A stretch of DNA of 64,000 bases from the NCBI RefSeq assembly GCF_023277115.1, contig NZ_JALQCS010000001.1:1296001-1360000 (forward strand), read 5' to 3'. Position numbers and translations under genes: made by a program. The notes under the pieces were generated by a model. That model saw only the letters and a program-made list of their open reading frames with translations. It did no database searches and was not told where the DNA came from. The stretch's first letter is position 1. Every line of letters starts with the position of its first letter. The DNA is from Acidithiobacillus acidisediminis (GTDB lineage Bacteria > Pseudomonadota > Gammaproteobacteria > Acidithiobacillales > Acidithiobacillaceae). Positions 45,723 to 55,463 of this stretch are shown here, piece after piece.

Positions 45723-46408
45723 GTCTGGTCGTGGCCCTGGCGGCGGAGGCCAAGGCCCTCGGCGTAGCTACGCTATGCCCGGAATCGGTGCACGATTATG
45801 GTCGCGACGATCTTCTGGTGGTCTCTGGGATGGGCGCTGATGCTGCACGCCGCGCGGGCCAGACGCTCCTGACGGCGGGCGCCGAAGCCTTGGTCAGCGT
45901 TGGTACAGCTGGGGCACTGCAGCCTGATCTACAGCCAGGGGATCTCTGTATCCCGGAGCAGATCCTTTGGCAGAGCCAGAATTTTCCCACAGCCCCGGTC
46001 TTGGTTGAGTCATTTCAGCGGCGTTTTCCCACAGCCAGGGCTGGGGCTCTACTTTCCCTCCCCCAGGTTTTGTCTGACCCCCAGGAAAAGGCGAAATATG
46101 CCGAGCAGGCGTTGGCTGTCGATATGGAAAGTGGCGTCCTCGCCGCTTTGGCTGCGCAGCAGGGGGTACCGGTTTTGGCGTTGCGGGTCGTCATCGATAC
46201 CCACGATACTCGTCTTCCGGACGCGGTGCGCTACGGTGTGGATGCCTATGGGCGCCCGCAGCCGCTGCGGTTTTTGCGCTATCTGCTGCGACGCCCGCAA
46301 GATCTGCCCCAACTCTTGCGCCTAGGTCAGCAAATGCAGAAGGCGCAAGCGACGCTGCGACAGTTGCGGAGGGCAATACAGATGGAAGAGTGTGCATGCG
46401 CGCGCTGA
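45680..46408 (+). CDS. hpnG: Hopanoid-associated phosphorylase HpnG
   Basis: A 242-residue nucleoside phosphorylase-like enzyme that removes adenine from adenosylhopane, giving a ribosyl-hopane. Visible family elements are GLVVALAAEAKAL at the start, VSGMGADAA, LVSVGTAGALQPDLQPGDL and the AVDMESGVLAALAAQQGVP catalytic segment. The ATG at 45680 lies inside the shc end, a 43-base overlap; hpnA starts within its own last codons. Order shc-hpnG-hpnA is as in other hopanoid producers. Confidence 0.9.
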   Translation: MGAQPVSESPGPRLGLVVALAAEAKALGVATLCPESVHDYGRDDLLVVSGMGADAARRAGQTLLTAGAEALVSVGTAGALQPDLQPGDLCIPEQILWQSQNFPTAPVLVESFQRRFPTARAGALLSLPQVLSDPQEKAKYAEQALAVDMESGVLAALAAQQGVPVLALRVVIDTHDTRLPDAVRYGVDAYGRPQPLRFLRYLLRRPQDLPQLLRLGQQMQKAQATLRQLRRAIQMEECACAR

Positions 46409-47388
46409 TCACCGGCGCTTCGGGTTTCGTCGGCGCGGCGGTGCTGCGGCGGCTGGTGCTGGAGGGCGTGCCAGTGCGCGTCTTGGCCCGACCGGGTGCG
46501 GATGATGCGGCGTGGAAAGACCTGCCGGATATTGAAGTGGTAGAAGGAGATCTCTGCGATCCCGCTAGCTTGGAGCGCGCAGTGCTGGGCTGCCGTTGGG
46601 TCTTTCATGTGGCCGCCGATTACCGCCTGTGGGTTCCAGATCCGGAAATAATGTACCGCGCCAATGTCGATGGCAGCGAAACGCTGCTGCGGGCGGCGTT
46701 GGTGGCAGGTGTCGAGCGTATCGTATATACCAGCAGTGTGGCGGTGCTCGGCTTGCGTAGCGATGGGCAGCCGAGTACGGAAGAAACTCCCTCGTCCATC
46801 GATGATATGATTGGACATTACAAACGCTCCAAATTCCTCGCCGAGGAACGCGTGCGGGTCCTATGTCGCGAGCAGGGGGCGCCGATTGTCATCGTCAATC
46901 CGTCCACACCCATCGGCCCCGCTGATCGCAAACCGACCCCTACCGGACGCATGGTATTGGAGGCTGCGGCGGGACGTATGCCGGCCTATGTCGATACGGG
47001 CCTGAATGTCGTACATGTGGATGATGTCGCCATGGGGCATTGGCTGGCCCTGCAATATGGAAAACCTGGAGAGCGATACATCCTCGGTGGTGACAATCTC
47101 TCCCTGCGCGCCATCCTGACGCGGATCAGCGGGTTGACGGGGCGACCTTCGCCCCGCTTTCGGGTACCGCGACGCTTACTCTACCCCATTGCCTGGGTCT
47201 CAGAGGCTTGGGTGCGCTGGCGTGGCAGCGGTCTTCCGCTGGTGAGCGTCGACGAATTACGGATGGCCGCGCATCATATGTATTTCGACTCCCGCAAGGC
47301 GGAACAAGAACTCGGCTATACCCATCGACCCGCCGAAGAGGCCTTGCGCGATGCGGTCGCTTGGTTTGCTGAACATCACTACTTCTGA
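46396..47388 (+). CDS. hpnA: Hopanoid-associated sugar epimerase HpnA
   Basis: An extended short-chain dehydrogenase of 330 residues: NAD site TGASGFVGAAV, VFHVAADYRLWVPD, YTSSVAVLG, active-site tyrosine and lysine in HYKRSKFLAEE, and VNPSTPIGPADRKPTPTGR. The reaction is not established; HpnA is named for its constant presence in hopanoid clusters and is likely to act on the ribose-derived side chain or sugar. GGAAG precedes the ATG at 46396. Confidence 0.9.
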   Translation: MRALITGASGFVGAAVLRRLVLEGVPVRVLARPGADDAAWKDLPDIEVVEGDLCDPASLERAVLGCRWVFHVAADYRLWVPDPEIMYRANVDGSETLLRAALVAGVERIVYTSSVAVLGLRSDGQPSTEETPSSIDDMIGHYKRSKFLAEERVRVLCREQGAPIVIVNPSTPIGPADRKPTPTGRMVLEAAAGRMPAYVDTGLNVVHVDDVAMGHWLALQYGKPGERYILGGDNLSLRAILTRISGLTGRPSPRFRVPRRLLYPIAWVSEAWVRWRGSGLPLVSVDELRMAAHHMYFDSRKAEQELGYTHRPAEEALRDAVAWFAEHHYF

Positions 47389-48520
47389 CGTGGTGATCGC
47401 CTGGATCTTTGCATTTCTGGCGCTTCTGTCCTGTCTGTACTGGGGGCTCGCCTGGTTGCGCATCGCGCGTTGGCGGCCGCGATTGCCCGAGTTCGCGCCG
47501 GGGGAGCCCGTGACCTGCGCTGCGGGAATCAGTGTGCTCAAGCCTCTACACGGTGTAGAGCCGCAGCTGCCAGAGAATTTGCGCAGCTTCATCGCGCAAC
47601 ACTATTCTCCGTTTGAATTGCTCTGCGGGGTCCAGGACGCGCAAGATCCCGTTCTGCCCTTGCTGGAACCGTTGCAGGGACAGAACGGTCTGCGTATTGT
47701 GCGTCATACGGTTCAGCTGGGTAGTAATCCGAAAGTCAATAACCTGGCAGGGATCTATCCGCACGCGCGCTACCCGATTCTGGTGTTGGCGGATGCGGAT
47801 ATTCGCGTCGGTCCAGACTATCTTGCGCAACTCGCGCAAGAACTGGATCGCCCCGGAGTTGGGCTAAGCAGTTGCCTCTATCGGGCGCGGACACTCCCCG
47901 GGCTGTGGTCGCAAGTGCTGGGGGTGCAGATTCAGGAGCATTTCCTACCTTCGGTGTTGGCGGCAGCAGCGCTTGGCCCCAATCTCTACTGTGGTGGCGC
48001 CACCATCGCTCTGCGCCGGGATGTGTTCGAGCGCTGTGGCGGATTTGCCGCGCTGGCGGATGAATTGGCTGACGATTACGCCATTGGCGCCCATGTCCGG
48101 GCCCTCGGTTACCGTAGCATCGTTAGTGATGTGCTGGTCGAAACACTGGTGGCGGAGGACAGTTTTCGCAGTTTTTACGCCCACGCCTTACGCTGGGCGC
48201 GGACCACCCGGGCCGTGCAACCCTGGGGGCATGCCTTCTCCTTTCTGACCTACCCGTTACCCCTGGTCCTGATCGCCGCATTATGCTGGCAAGGTTGGGC
48301 TTTTGCTCCCCTGGTGCTGGTCCTAGCCTTGCGCCTCGTGTACCATTGGCAGATTGGACGAAAATTGCACTCGCCTCTAATGGTGCTGGCGGTTGGTCTG
48401 GCTGATTTCCTCGGGCTATCGATTTGGGCACATGCGCAAATTGCCGGGAAGGTCCACTGGCGTGGGCGCAATTTTTCCATCGATGCCCATGGGCAAATGC
48501 ATGACGGAGTAGAGCGATGA
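47351..48520 (+). CDS. hpnI: Hopanoid glycosyltransferase HpnI
   Basis: A GT2-type membrane glycosyltransferase of 389 residues with one N-terminal helix (12-33) and two to three at the C-terminus. Motifs: ISVLKPLHGVEPQL, LVLADADIRVGPDYL (DxD-type site), YCGGATIALRR and the acceptor motif HALRWARTTR (QxxRW-like). In Burkholderia, HpnI adds N-acetylglucosamine to bacteriohopanetetrol. The ATG at 47351 lies inside hpnA; a GTG at 47390 right after the hpnA stop is an alternative. Coupled to hpnJ by a 4-base overlap. Confidence 0.9.
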   Translation: MRSLGLLNITTSDVVIAWIFAFLALLSCLYWGLAWLRIARWRPRLPEFAPGEPVTCAAGISVLKPLHGVEPQLPENLRSFIAQHYSPFELLCGVQDAQDPVLPLLEPLQGQNGLRIVRHTVQLGSNPKVNNLAGIYPHARYPILVLADADIRVGPDYLAQLAQELDRPGVGLSSCLYRARTLPGLWSQVLGVQIQEHFLPSVLAAAALGPNLYCGGATIALRRDVFERCGGFAALADELADDYAIGAHVRALGYRSIVSDVLVETLVAEDSFRSFYAHALRWARTTRAVQPWGHAFSFLTYPLPLVLIAALCWQGWAFAPLVLVLALRLVYHWQIGRKLHSPLMVLAVGLADFLGLSIWAHAQIAGKVHWRGRNFSIDAHGQMHDGVER

Positions 48521-49944
48521 CGATGAAAACCTTGTTCCTGCAGGCCCCTTCCTTTGAGGGTTTTGATGGCGGGGCCGGCTCTCGCTACCAGGCCAAGCGC
48601 GAAATTCGCTCTTTCTGGTTTCCGACCTGGCTAGCGCAGCCAGCGGCCATGATCCCGGGCAGTCGCCTGCTTGATGCGCCGCCCGCAGACATCACCGTAG
48701 AGGAAACGCTACGGGTGGCAGCGAGCTACGAGTTGTGCATCATCCATACCAGTACGCCCTCGTTTCCCTCCGATGTGCGCATGGCAGAAATGCTCAAGGC
48801 CCATTATCCAAAGATGCTGATTGGCCTGGTTGGGGCGAAAGTCGCCGTGGAGCCGGAGGAATCCTTGCAGGCTTCCCCTGCCATCGATTTCGTGGCGCGA
48901 GAAGAATTTGATTACACCCTGAAAGAGATTGCCGAAGGCCGGCCCTTTGCCGAGGTAGATGGCATCAACTATCGCGATGCCAACGGTCTGCTGGTGCGCA
49001 CGCCAGATCGCGCCATGATCGAAGATATGGATGCCTTACCGTTTGTCTCCGAGGTCTACAAGCGGGACTTACATATCGAGGATTATTTCATTGGCTATCT
49101 GAAACACCCGTACATTTCTTTCTATACCGGCCGTGGTTGTCGTTCCCAGTGTACATTCTGCCTCTGGCCGCAGACCGTAGGAGGCCACCGCTACCGGACT
49201 CGCAGCGCGGCCAGTGTCATCGAAGAGGTGAAATACATTCAGAAAGCCTTCCCGCAAGTACAGGAAGTCTTCTTTGACGATGACACTTTCACTGATGATC
49301 GCCCGCGTGCCGAAGAGATTGCCCGCGGCCTGGGCAAGCTGGGAGTGACTTGGTCCTGCAATGCCAAGGCCAATGTACCCTATGAAACCCTCAAGGTGCT
49401 GCGCGACAACGGTCTGCGCCTTTTGCTCGTTGGCTATGAGTCGGGCAATCAGCAGATTCTCAACAATATCAAGAAGGGTCTGAAGGTCGAGGCGGCGCGC
49501 AAATTTACCGCTGATTGCCACAAGCTTGGCATTGCCATTCATGGCACCTTTATTCTCGGTCTGCCTGGTGAGACGAAAGAGACTATTCAGCAAACCATTA
49601 ATTTTGCTAAAGAAATCAATCCACACACCATTCAGGTATCTCTTGCTGCGCCGTATCCTGGCACCTATTTGTACAATCAGGCGAAGGAGCAGGGCTGGCT
49701 CACGGAAGAGGATGAGGCGCATCTGGTGAATGATCGTGGTGTGCAGATCAGTCCGATGAGCTACCCGCATCTCAATCACACAGAGATTTTTGATTCCGTT
49801 GAGGTGATGTACAAGAAATTCTACTTTCGTGCGGGTAAGATTGCCGAGATCACCGGTGAGATGCTGCGCAGTTCGCAGATGATGAAGCGTCGTCTGCGTG
49901 AGGGGGTGGAGTTTGTACGCTTTCTGCGGCAGCGTCATGGTTAA
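48517..49944 (+). CDS. hpnJ: Hopanoid radical SAM protein HpnJ
   Basis: A B12-binding-domain radical SAM enzyme of 475 residues. The N-terminal half is the B12-type domain (SYELCIIHTSTPSFPSDV, GLVGAKVAVEPEE); the radical SAM cluster ligands are C208, C212 and C215 in GRGCRSQCTFC. HpnJ is known to contract the glucosamine ring of hopanoids to the cyclitol ether. It lies between hpnI and hpnK, the three enzymes needed for that head group. Start ATG overlaps the hpnI stop. Confidence 0.93.
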   Translation: MTMKTLFLQAPSFEGFDGGAGSRYQAKREIRSFWFPTWLAQPAAMIPGSRLLDAPPADITVEETLRVAASYELCIIHTSTPSFPSDVRMAEMLKAHYPKMLIGLVGAKVAVEPEESLQASPAIDFVAREEFDYTLKEIAEGRPFAEVDGINYRDANGLLVRTPDRAMIEDMDALPFVSEVYKRDLHIEDYFIGYLKHPYISFYTGRGCRSQCTFCLWPQTVGGHRYRTRSAASVIEEVKYIQKAFPQVQEVFFDDDTFTDDRPRAEEIARGLGKLGVTWSCNAKANVPYETLKVLRDNGLRLLLVGYESGNQQILNNIKKGLKVEAARKFTADCHKLGIAIHGTFILGLPGETKETIQQTINFAKEINPHTIQVSLAAPYPGTYLYNQAKEQGWLTEEDEAHLVNDRGVQISPMSYPHLNHTEIFDSVEVMYKKFYFRAGKIAEITGEMLRSSQMMKRRLREGVEFVRFLRQRHG

Positions 49945-49946
49945 GT

Positions 49947-50816
49947 GTGGCGGGCGAACGCAGAATCATTTTCAATGCTGATGATTTTGGGCTGGACCCG
50001 GCGGTAAATGCCGCGGTCGTCTCAGCCCATCGGCGAGGAATCCTCAATAGCGCAAGCCTGATGGTGTCTGCCACCGCAGCAGCGGAGGCGATCACCTTGG
50101 CGCGTAAATTGCCAGAACTTGGAGTGGGTTTGCATTTAACCCTGGTGGATGGTGTTCCCATATTGCCTGCGGCCCAGGTCCCCGACCTCGTGGACGGGCA
50201 TGGGCGTTTCGCAGCTGACCTCTGGAAACGGGGGTTCCGCTATTTTTTTCTGCCCCGGGTGCGGCGTCAGCTCGCAGCAGAAATTTCCGCCCAGTATGCT
50301 GCCTTTGCCGATTCTGGTCTGTCCCTCGATCATGTCAACGCCCATAAACATCTCCATGCGCATCCGACGGTGCTGCGCTTGCTCATCGAGATCGGCAAGC
50401 GGTTTTCCTTGCGCGCTGTGCGTGTCCCCCGTGAGCCCCTGGGTCTGGCACGGCAGCTGGCGCCGGTCAGCGCTGGAACAGCTTTGGGCGCGCGTCTCCT
50501 CTCGACCTGGGCAGGGGGTATGCGCCGCGTGATCCGTGCGCATGGCCTCCTGTGCAATGATCTCCTGCTTGGTCTGCAATCTACCGGGCAGATGGACGTC
50601 CGGCGCGTTCGCCGCGCCTTGGCCATTGCGCCCGCGGGACAATTGACGGAATTATATTTTCATCCTGCTGAAGAGCAGACTGCAGCTTTGCGCGAGCTCA
50701 TGCCGGATTATCGTCCCGTAGTAGAGTGGCAAGCGCTATGCGATTCCGCCCTCGTCGAGGAACTGTGCGCGCAGGGTATCCGTACCGGAAGCTATCGTGA
50801 TTTCGCCCGCGGCTGA
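49947..50816 (+). CDS. hpnK: Hopanoid deacetylase HpnK
   Basis: A YdjC-family carbohydrate deacetylase of 289 residues. The metal site is built from the two aspartates of FNADDFGLDP, GLHLTLVDG and the histidine-rich HVNAHKHLHAHP. HpnK removes the acetyl group from the N-acetylglucosaminyl hopanoid made by HpnI. GTG start directly after the hpnJ stop; its end overlaps hpnN by 20 bases. Confidence 0.92.
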   Translation: MAGERRIIFNADDFGLDPAVNAAVVSAHRRGILNSASLMVSATAAAEAITLARKLPELGVGLHLTLVDGVPILPAAQVPDLVDGHGRFAADLWKRGFRYFFLPRVRRQLAAEISAQYAAFADSGLSLDHVNAHKHLHAHPTVLRLLIEIGKRFSLRAVRVPREPLGLARQLAPVSAGTALGARLLSTWAGGMRRVIRAHGLLCNDLLLGLQSTGQMDVRRVRRALAIAPAGQLTELYFHPAEEQTAALRELMPDYRPVVEWQALCDSALVEELCAQGIRTGSYRDFARG

Positions 50817-53493
50817 GCGTTTTCTTGCCCGCATTGGCGAGCGCTATATGCGTAGCATTTGTCGGTTTATGTCGTTTTGCGTGCAGCACGCACACGCCAC
50901 ACTGGTTTTCTTTTCCCTGCTGCTCGTATTGGCAGTTGTCTATATCGCTGGCCATTTTGCGATGAATACCAACACCAGTGATGTGCTCTCCCGCGATCTG
51001 CCTTTTCAGCAGCGCGAAATTGCCTATAAAAAGGTATTTCCTCAGGATCGGGACAGCATTGTCGTCGTCCTGCAGGGGCAGAACGCCAGCGCTACGGGTA
51101 ATGCCGTCGATCGGTTGGAGACTTGGGTAAGGGCGCATCCGAAGTATTTTCATAGCGTCTACGTTCCCGGTGGTGGAAAATTTTTCCAGCAGAATGGGTT
51201 ACTCTATCTGCCGGTACAACAGGTGCATGAATTTGCGCAGCGAATCACCGCGGCGCAACCACTCATTGCCAGCCTCTCTGGTAATCCCAGTTTAGCGGGG
51301 TTGAGTGATCTGCTCAGCGAGGCCGTAGATCAACGTCTGCATGGTGGTGTGCAGGTGCAGGGGCTGACGCCTGTCTATAATGCCTTTACCCGGAGCATCG
51401 ATGCGCAGTTGGCTGGGCATCCAGAGGAGATCTCCTGGGCCAGTTTGATGGGTGGCAGTCTGGCGCATTTAGGGCCCGAGCAAAGATTTGTGCTCATCGA
51501 GCCCACCCTGAACTATCATAGTCTGCAACCTGCAGAGGCATCCATCCAGTTTTTGCACCGCGGTCTGGAGCAGTTGCATATTGATGCCGCGCATGGACTT
51601 TCCGTGGGAATTACTGGACAAGCGGTGCTAGATGCTGAGCAGCTCAAGACGGTCAGCGAAGGTGCTTTTACTTCTTTGGCGTTGACTCTGGGGTTGGAGA
51701 TTTTGCTCCTGATTATTGCCCTGCGTAGCCCCCGCTTGGTCATCGGGGTATTGGTGAATCTAATTGCCGGCATTATTTTGACGACGGCTTGGGCGTTACT
51801 CGTGATTGGGCCATTCAATCTCATTTCGGTTTCCTTTGCTATCCTGTTCATTGGTCTTGGGGTTGATTTTGGTATCCAATTCAGCCTGCGTTTTCGCGAA
51901 GAACTGTTTAATGGCGCCAGCCACGAGGAGGCGATGCGGCGTGTATCGCGAGGTCTGGGGGCGGCCCTGTCCTTGGCTGCCGTAGCGGCGGCGATCAGTT
52001 TTTTTGCATTCGTGCCGACCAGTTATGCGGGAATTGTCGACCTCGGTCTGGTTTCTGGCGCCAGTATGCTCATTGGCCTCCTGCTCACCATTACCTTGCT
52101 GCCTGCCTTTCTGACCACTTGGCCGCTTTCCGCCAAGGCCCGGCAGCGCGTTGATTTCCCTCATTTTCATCGGGTGCCTACCCTGGCGCGTTACCCCATC
52201 CATCGCTACGCCTGGGGCGTGCTGGTGCTCGTGGCCGCGCTTGCTATTGCGGCGGTGCCAGCGGCATTGCAGGTACGTTTTGATTTCAATCCCTTGCACA
52301 TGATCGATCAGCATGCCGAGGGCGTAAAAGTCTTCGAATCGTTACTGGCCAACCCCGACACGGCACCCTACCGCATTGAGGTGTTGGCAAAAAATCTCGA
52401 TCAGGCCAAGGAAATTGCCCGGCGCGTCAAACAGGTACCGACGGTGGCACGGGCGCTGACCATTGCCGACTATGTACCAACGGATCAGGCTCCCAAGCTC
52501 TCTATTTTGAACAACTTACAGATTCTGGTGCCACCCTTCTCTTTGCTCATGCCGGCGGCGTTGACGCCACCAGCAGCCAACACGGTGGAAAAATTACGGC
52601 AGTTACAGAAAAAGTTACAATCGTTGGCGGCCAAGGATCGTGGTGAAGAGGGGAGGGCTGCGGCGCGCCTCGCGCTGGCGCTGGGGCGGTTTTTACAGGC
52701 AGACGCGCAGAAGCCGCGGGCAATAGATGCGCTGCAGCATTCCCTCTTGGGCACCTTGCCCAGCGAGTTGAAACAACTTGGGGAAGCTTTGCTCGCCGCA
52801 CCAGTGACGATTAATTCCCTGCCAGGGGACTTACGTAGCCGCTACCTTGCCGCAGATGGTCAAGCGCGGGTCGAGGTCTTTCCCAAGGCGGATCTGACAA
52901 ACAATCAAAAGATGTTACATTTTGTCAGCTCGGTCCTGCAGGTGGAACCAACTGCGGTCGGCACCCCGGTCATGCTAGTCGAGGGCGGCGAAGCGGTGCT
53001 CGGGGCCTTTCAGGAAGCCACCTATATCGCGATTGCTGGTATCGCCCTGCTCCTGCTCTTATCGCTTCGGCGCTATCGTGATATGTTGCTGATCATATTG
53101 CCGTTATTGTTGGCAGCGCTGTTCACGGTAGCGGCGATGTCCCTCTTGGGGGTAAGTTTCAACCTGGGCAATATCATCGTCCTTCCGCTTCTCATTGGTC
53201 TCGGCGTAGCCTTCGGTATTTACATCGTCTTGCGCTGGCGCAGCGGAGTGGATGCTGCCCACTTGCTGCAGACCTCCACGCCGATGGCAGTTTTCTTTAG
53301 CGGGCTGACCACGTTGAGCGCCTTTGGTAGCATGGCGCTGTCCGTTGATCCGGGTATGGCCAGTTTGGGGGATGCGTTGAGTATCGCCTTGGCGATCGTG
53401 CTGCTCTGTATTCTCGTTGTGCTGCCTGCGCTTCTTCTGCTTTGTACCAATTCTCCTCATGAAGAAGGGATTGTTCAGGATGAAGGTAGCTGA
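50797..53493 (+). CDS. hpnN: Hopanoid RND exporter HpnN
   Basis: An 898-residue MMPL/RND transporter with two six-helix halves and large periplasmic loops after helix 1 (about 55-270) and helix 7. ILFIGLGVDFGIQFSLRFRE and LPLLIGLGVAFGIYIVLRW are the repeated helix-4 regions. HpnN homologues move hopanoids from inner to outer membrane. The GTG at 50797 fits HpnN N-termini (RFLARIGERYM); an ATG at residue 18 is the alternative. Overlaps hpnK before it and hpnL after it. Confidence 0.93.
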   Translation: MISPAAERFLARIGERYMRSICRFMSFCVQHAHATLVFFSLLLVLAVVYIAGHFAMNTNTSDVLSRDLPFQQREIAYKKVFPQDRDSIVVVLQGQNASATGNAVDRLETWVRAHPKYFHSVYVPGGGKFFQQNGLLYLPVQQVHEFAQRITAAQPLIASLSGNPSLAGLSDLLSEAVDQRLHGGVQVQGLTPVYNAFTRSIDAQLAGHPEEISWASLMGGSLAHLGPEQRFVLIEPTLNYHSLQPAEASIQFLHRGLEQLHIDAAHGLSVGITGQAVLDAEQLKTVSEGAFTSLALTLGLEILLLIIALRSPRLVIGVLVNLIAGIILTTAWALLVIGPFNLISVSFAILFIGLGVDFGIQFSLRFREELFNGASHEEAMRRVSRGLGAALSLAAVAAAISFFAFVPTSYAGIVDLGLVSGASMLIGLLLTITLLPAFLTTWPLSAKARQRVDFPHFHRVPTLARYPIHRYAWGVLVLVAALAIAAVPAALQVRFDFNPLHMIDQHAEGVKVFESLLANPDTAPYRIEVLAKNLDQAKEIARRVKQVPTVARALTIADYVPTDQAPKLSILNNLQILVPPFSLLMPAALTPPAANTVEKLRQLQKKLQSLAAKDRGEEGRAAARLALALGRFLQADAQKPRAIDALQHSLLGTLPSELKQLGEALLAAPVTINSLPGDLRSRYLAADGQARVEVFPKADLTNNQKMLHFVSSVLQVEPTAVGTPVMLVEGGEAVLGAFQEATYIAIAGIALLLLLSLRRYRDMLLIILPLLLAALFTVAAMSLLGVSFNLGNIIVLPLLIGLGVAFGIYIVLRWRSGVDAAHLLQTSTPMAVFFSGLTTLSAFGSMALSVDPGMASLGDALSIALAIVLLCILVVLPALLLLCTNSPHEEGIVQDEGS

Positions 53494-54523
53494 TTTCGCC
53501 GCCGCGGTGCGGCGGCAACTCGGGAGTGCGGTACTGCTCCTGGGTGGGCTGTTATTCATGGGCTATCTCATCTGGGATGAGGGTGCGGGAGGCATTTTCG
53601 CGATACTGCGTGATGGTTCCTGGCTATTGTTGATTCTTCTTCCAGTACATATGCTGGTCATTGCCCTGGATGCCACGAGCTGGCGCTGGATTTTGGCGGA
53701 CGTTCCCAAGCGACCAGCGTTGGCGCGACTGACCTGGTTGGCCCTGCTGCGGGAAGCCGTGAATGGACTCCTGCCCGTCGCCCGAGTGGGCGGCGAATTT
53801 GTCGGTATTCGCGGATTGGCGCAGATGGGGGTATCGCTCTACCAAGCGGCGGCTAGCGTCGTGGTCGAAGTGAGTCTGACGCTGTTGAGCCAGTTTTTCT
53901 TCACGCTGCTGGGTCTTGTACTCCTGTTGCATTGGGCAAGCGATGTCCATCTTCGCGATGCCGTGCTGTATGGATTGGCGCTAAGTTTACCGATACTGGC
54001 ACTGTTGTTCTGGTTGCAGGGTCGTGTCGGTCTTTTCCATCTGTTCCAAAGAATCCTGCGTCGACTGAGCGGGGGGCGGGATTGGATTGCGCTGCGTGGT
54101 GATCCACGGCAACTGGATGCGGAAATCGCCCGCCTATATCGCCGGCGCTGGGCCTTACTCTGGGCGAATTTTTGGCAATTGCTGGGCCTCTTTGCCGGTG
54201 CGGGAGAGTTGTGGCTGAGCTTTGTCTTTTTGCACCACTCGATTTCCGCGCCTGCGGCCCTTCTGCTGGAAAGCCTGGGGCAAGCGCTACGCAGTGCCGC
54301 ATTCTTTGTGCCGTCAGCGTTAGGCGTGCAGGAGGGTGGTTTTATGTTATTCGGGACAGTGCTGGGAATCGGCCCCGATCTGGCCTTGGCCTATTCCTTG
54401 CTCCGGCGCTTTCGTGAGCTGGCATTAGGTCTGCCGTTGTTGCTGTCCTGGTATTTGCTGGAAGGGCGACGCCTTCGTCAAAATTGGTCCAAAAAAGTAC
54501 TGGCTTGGGAGGAAACCGCATGA
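53480..54523 (+). CDS. hpnL: Hopanoid-associated membrane protein HpnL
   Basis: A 347-residue polytopic protein with about eight helices, of the lysylphosphatidylglycerol-synthase-like flippase family used in HpnL. Family features: [31 protein letters not shown] and the C-terminal [17 protein letters not shown]. The function of HpnL is unproven; lipid flipping is inferred from relatives. The ATG at 53480 overlaps hpnN by 14 bases and the stop overlaps the next start (ATGA). Confidence 0.87.
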   Translation: MKVADFAAAVRRQLGSAVLLLGGLLFMGYLIWDEGAGGIFAILRDGSWLLLILLPVHMLVIALDATSWRWILADVPKRPALARLTWLALLREAVNGLLPVARVGGEFVGIRGLAQMGVSLYQAAASVVVEVSLTLLSQFFFTLLGLVLLLHWASDVHLRDAVLYGLALSLPILALLFWLQGRVGLFHLFQRILRRLSGGRDWIALRGDPRQLDAEIARLYRRRWALLWANFWQLLGLFAGAGELWLSFVFLHHSISAPAALLLESLGQALRSAAFFVPSALGVQEGGFMLFGTVLGIGPDLALAYSLLRRFRELALGLPLLLSWYLLEGRRLRQNWSKKVLAWEETA

Positions 54524-55362
54524 GTGTTGTGGCGACTGAGATGGCAAGGCAAAGTCATCGAGAGCTATTCTGTCAATTTTTTCACGATACCCACGTGGAT
54601 TTCGATCCGAAGACTATCGACTGGCCGGACCTGGATGCGGCGGCCGAGCAGCGACTCAAATCTCTGCCGTTCTGGGGTGAGGCGGTGGCAACGGAAAGTG
54701 TCACGGCGCGCATGGTGCAGCACATGGCGGACACGGAAACCGATCCCTTGGTCAAGGCTGCAGTGGCCCTCGATGGCTACGAAGAGCGCCGCCACGCCGA
54801 GCTCTTGCAGGCCCTGGTCACGCACTATGGAATCGTGATTCCGCCGCTACCGGCGCCGCCGCCGATTCGGGACCCGCACTGGGAGTTTCTTTTTACTGGC
54901 TACGGCGAGTGCCTCGACTCCTATTTTGCGTTTGGTCTCTTTGCTGCAGCGCGAGATTCCGGATTTTTCCCTGAGGCCCTGGTGCAGATCTTCGATCCGA
55001 TCATGCAGGAAGAGGCGCGGCATATCATTTTCTTCGTCAATTGGTTGCATTGGTATCGCCAACAACTGCCGTGGTGGAAGAAGCTGCAGCTCGAATACCG
55101 ACGCTTGCAGGTGATCGCTTTGCAGGCCTGGGCACGGATCCAGACGGCGCGTGGCATGGGAGGGGAGGGGGAAGAAAACTTTACCATGACCGGTCATGAG
55201 CAGGTCAGCCAGGATATGAGTCTCACCAAATTGCTGGCACTGTGCAGAAGCGAAAATGAGCGTCGCTTTGCGCCTTACGACGCCCGATTACTACGCCCCA
55301 AGCTTGCCCCAAGAATTGCCAATTTCTTGTTTTTCTTTCTTTCTCGGAGAAAAACGGCGTAA
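54520..55362 (+). CDS. Ferritin-like di-iron protein in the hopanoid operon
   Basis: Not a named Hpn protein. The 280-residue product has the complete carboxylate-bridged di-iron signature: E59, E89-x-x-H92 (YEERRH), E130 (GYGECLD) and E165-x-x-H168 (QEEARH), on four predicted helices, as in ferritin-like oxygenases and oxidases. The C-terminus ends with a hydrophobic, then basic stretch ([13 protein letters not shown]) that could touch the membrane. It has a strong GGGAGG site and overlaps the hpnL stop by four bases, so it is made with the hopanoid enzymes. A hydroxylase, desaturase or oxidase acting on a hopanoid or its precursor is a reasonable hypothesis; a storage role is less likely given the length. 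Confidence 0.75.
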   Translation: MSVVATEMARQSHRELFCQFFHDTHVDFDPKTIDWPDLDAAAEQRLKSLPFWGEAVATESVTARMVQHMADTETDPLVKAAVALDGYEERRHAELLQALVTHYGIVIPPLPAPPPIRDPHWEFLFTGYGECLDSYFAFGLFAAARDSGFFPEALVQIFDPIMQEEARHIIFFVNWLHWYRQQLPWWKKLQLEYRRLQVIALQAWARIQTARGMGGEGEENFTMTGHEQVSQDMSLTKLLALCRSENERRFAPYDARLLRPKLAPRIANFLFFFLSRRKTA

Positions 55363-55373
55363 CCATTCTGCAT

Positions 55374-55404
55374 TTGGGTAACATACGCAGTGGTATGTTA
55401 TACT
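55374..55404 (+). promoter_or_regulatory. Palindromic promoter region of hpnH
   Basis: A perfect inverted repeat TAACATAC-gcagtg-GTATGTTA (55379-55400, 8-bp arms, 6-base spacer) runs directly into a -10 box TATACT (55399-55404). The best -35, TTGGGT (55374-55379), is weak and 19 bases away. An operator across a promoter implies control by a dimeric repressor or activator, separating hpnH-hpnM-mlaA from the upstream genes. Confidence 0.6.
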
Positions 55405-55463
55405 TACAGGCATGTTCGCAATCACTGGGGGGTTGAGATCCCTGGAAAAGGAGAATTCAGACC

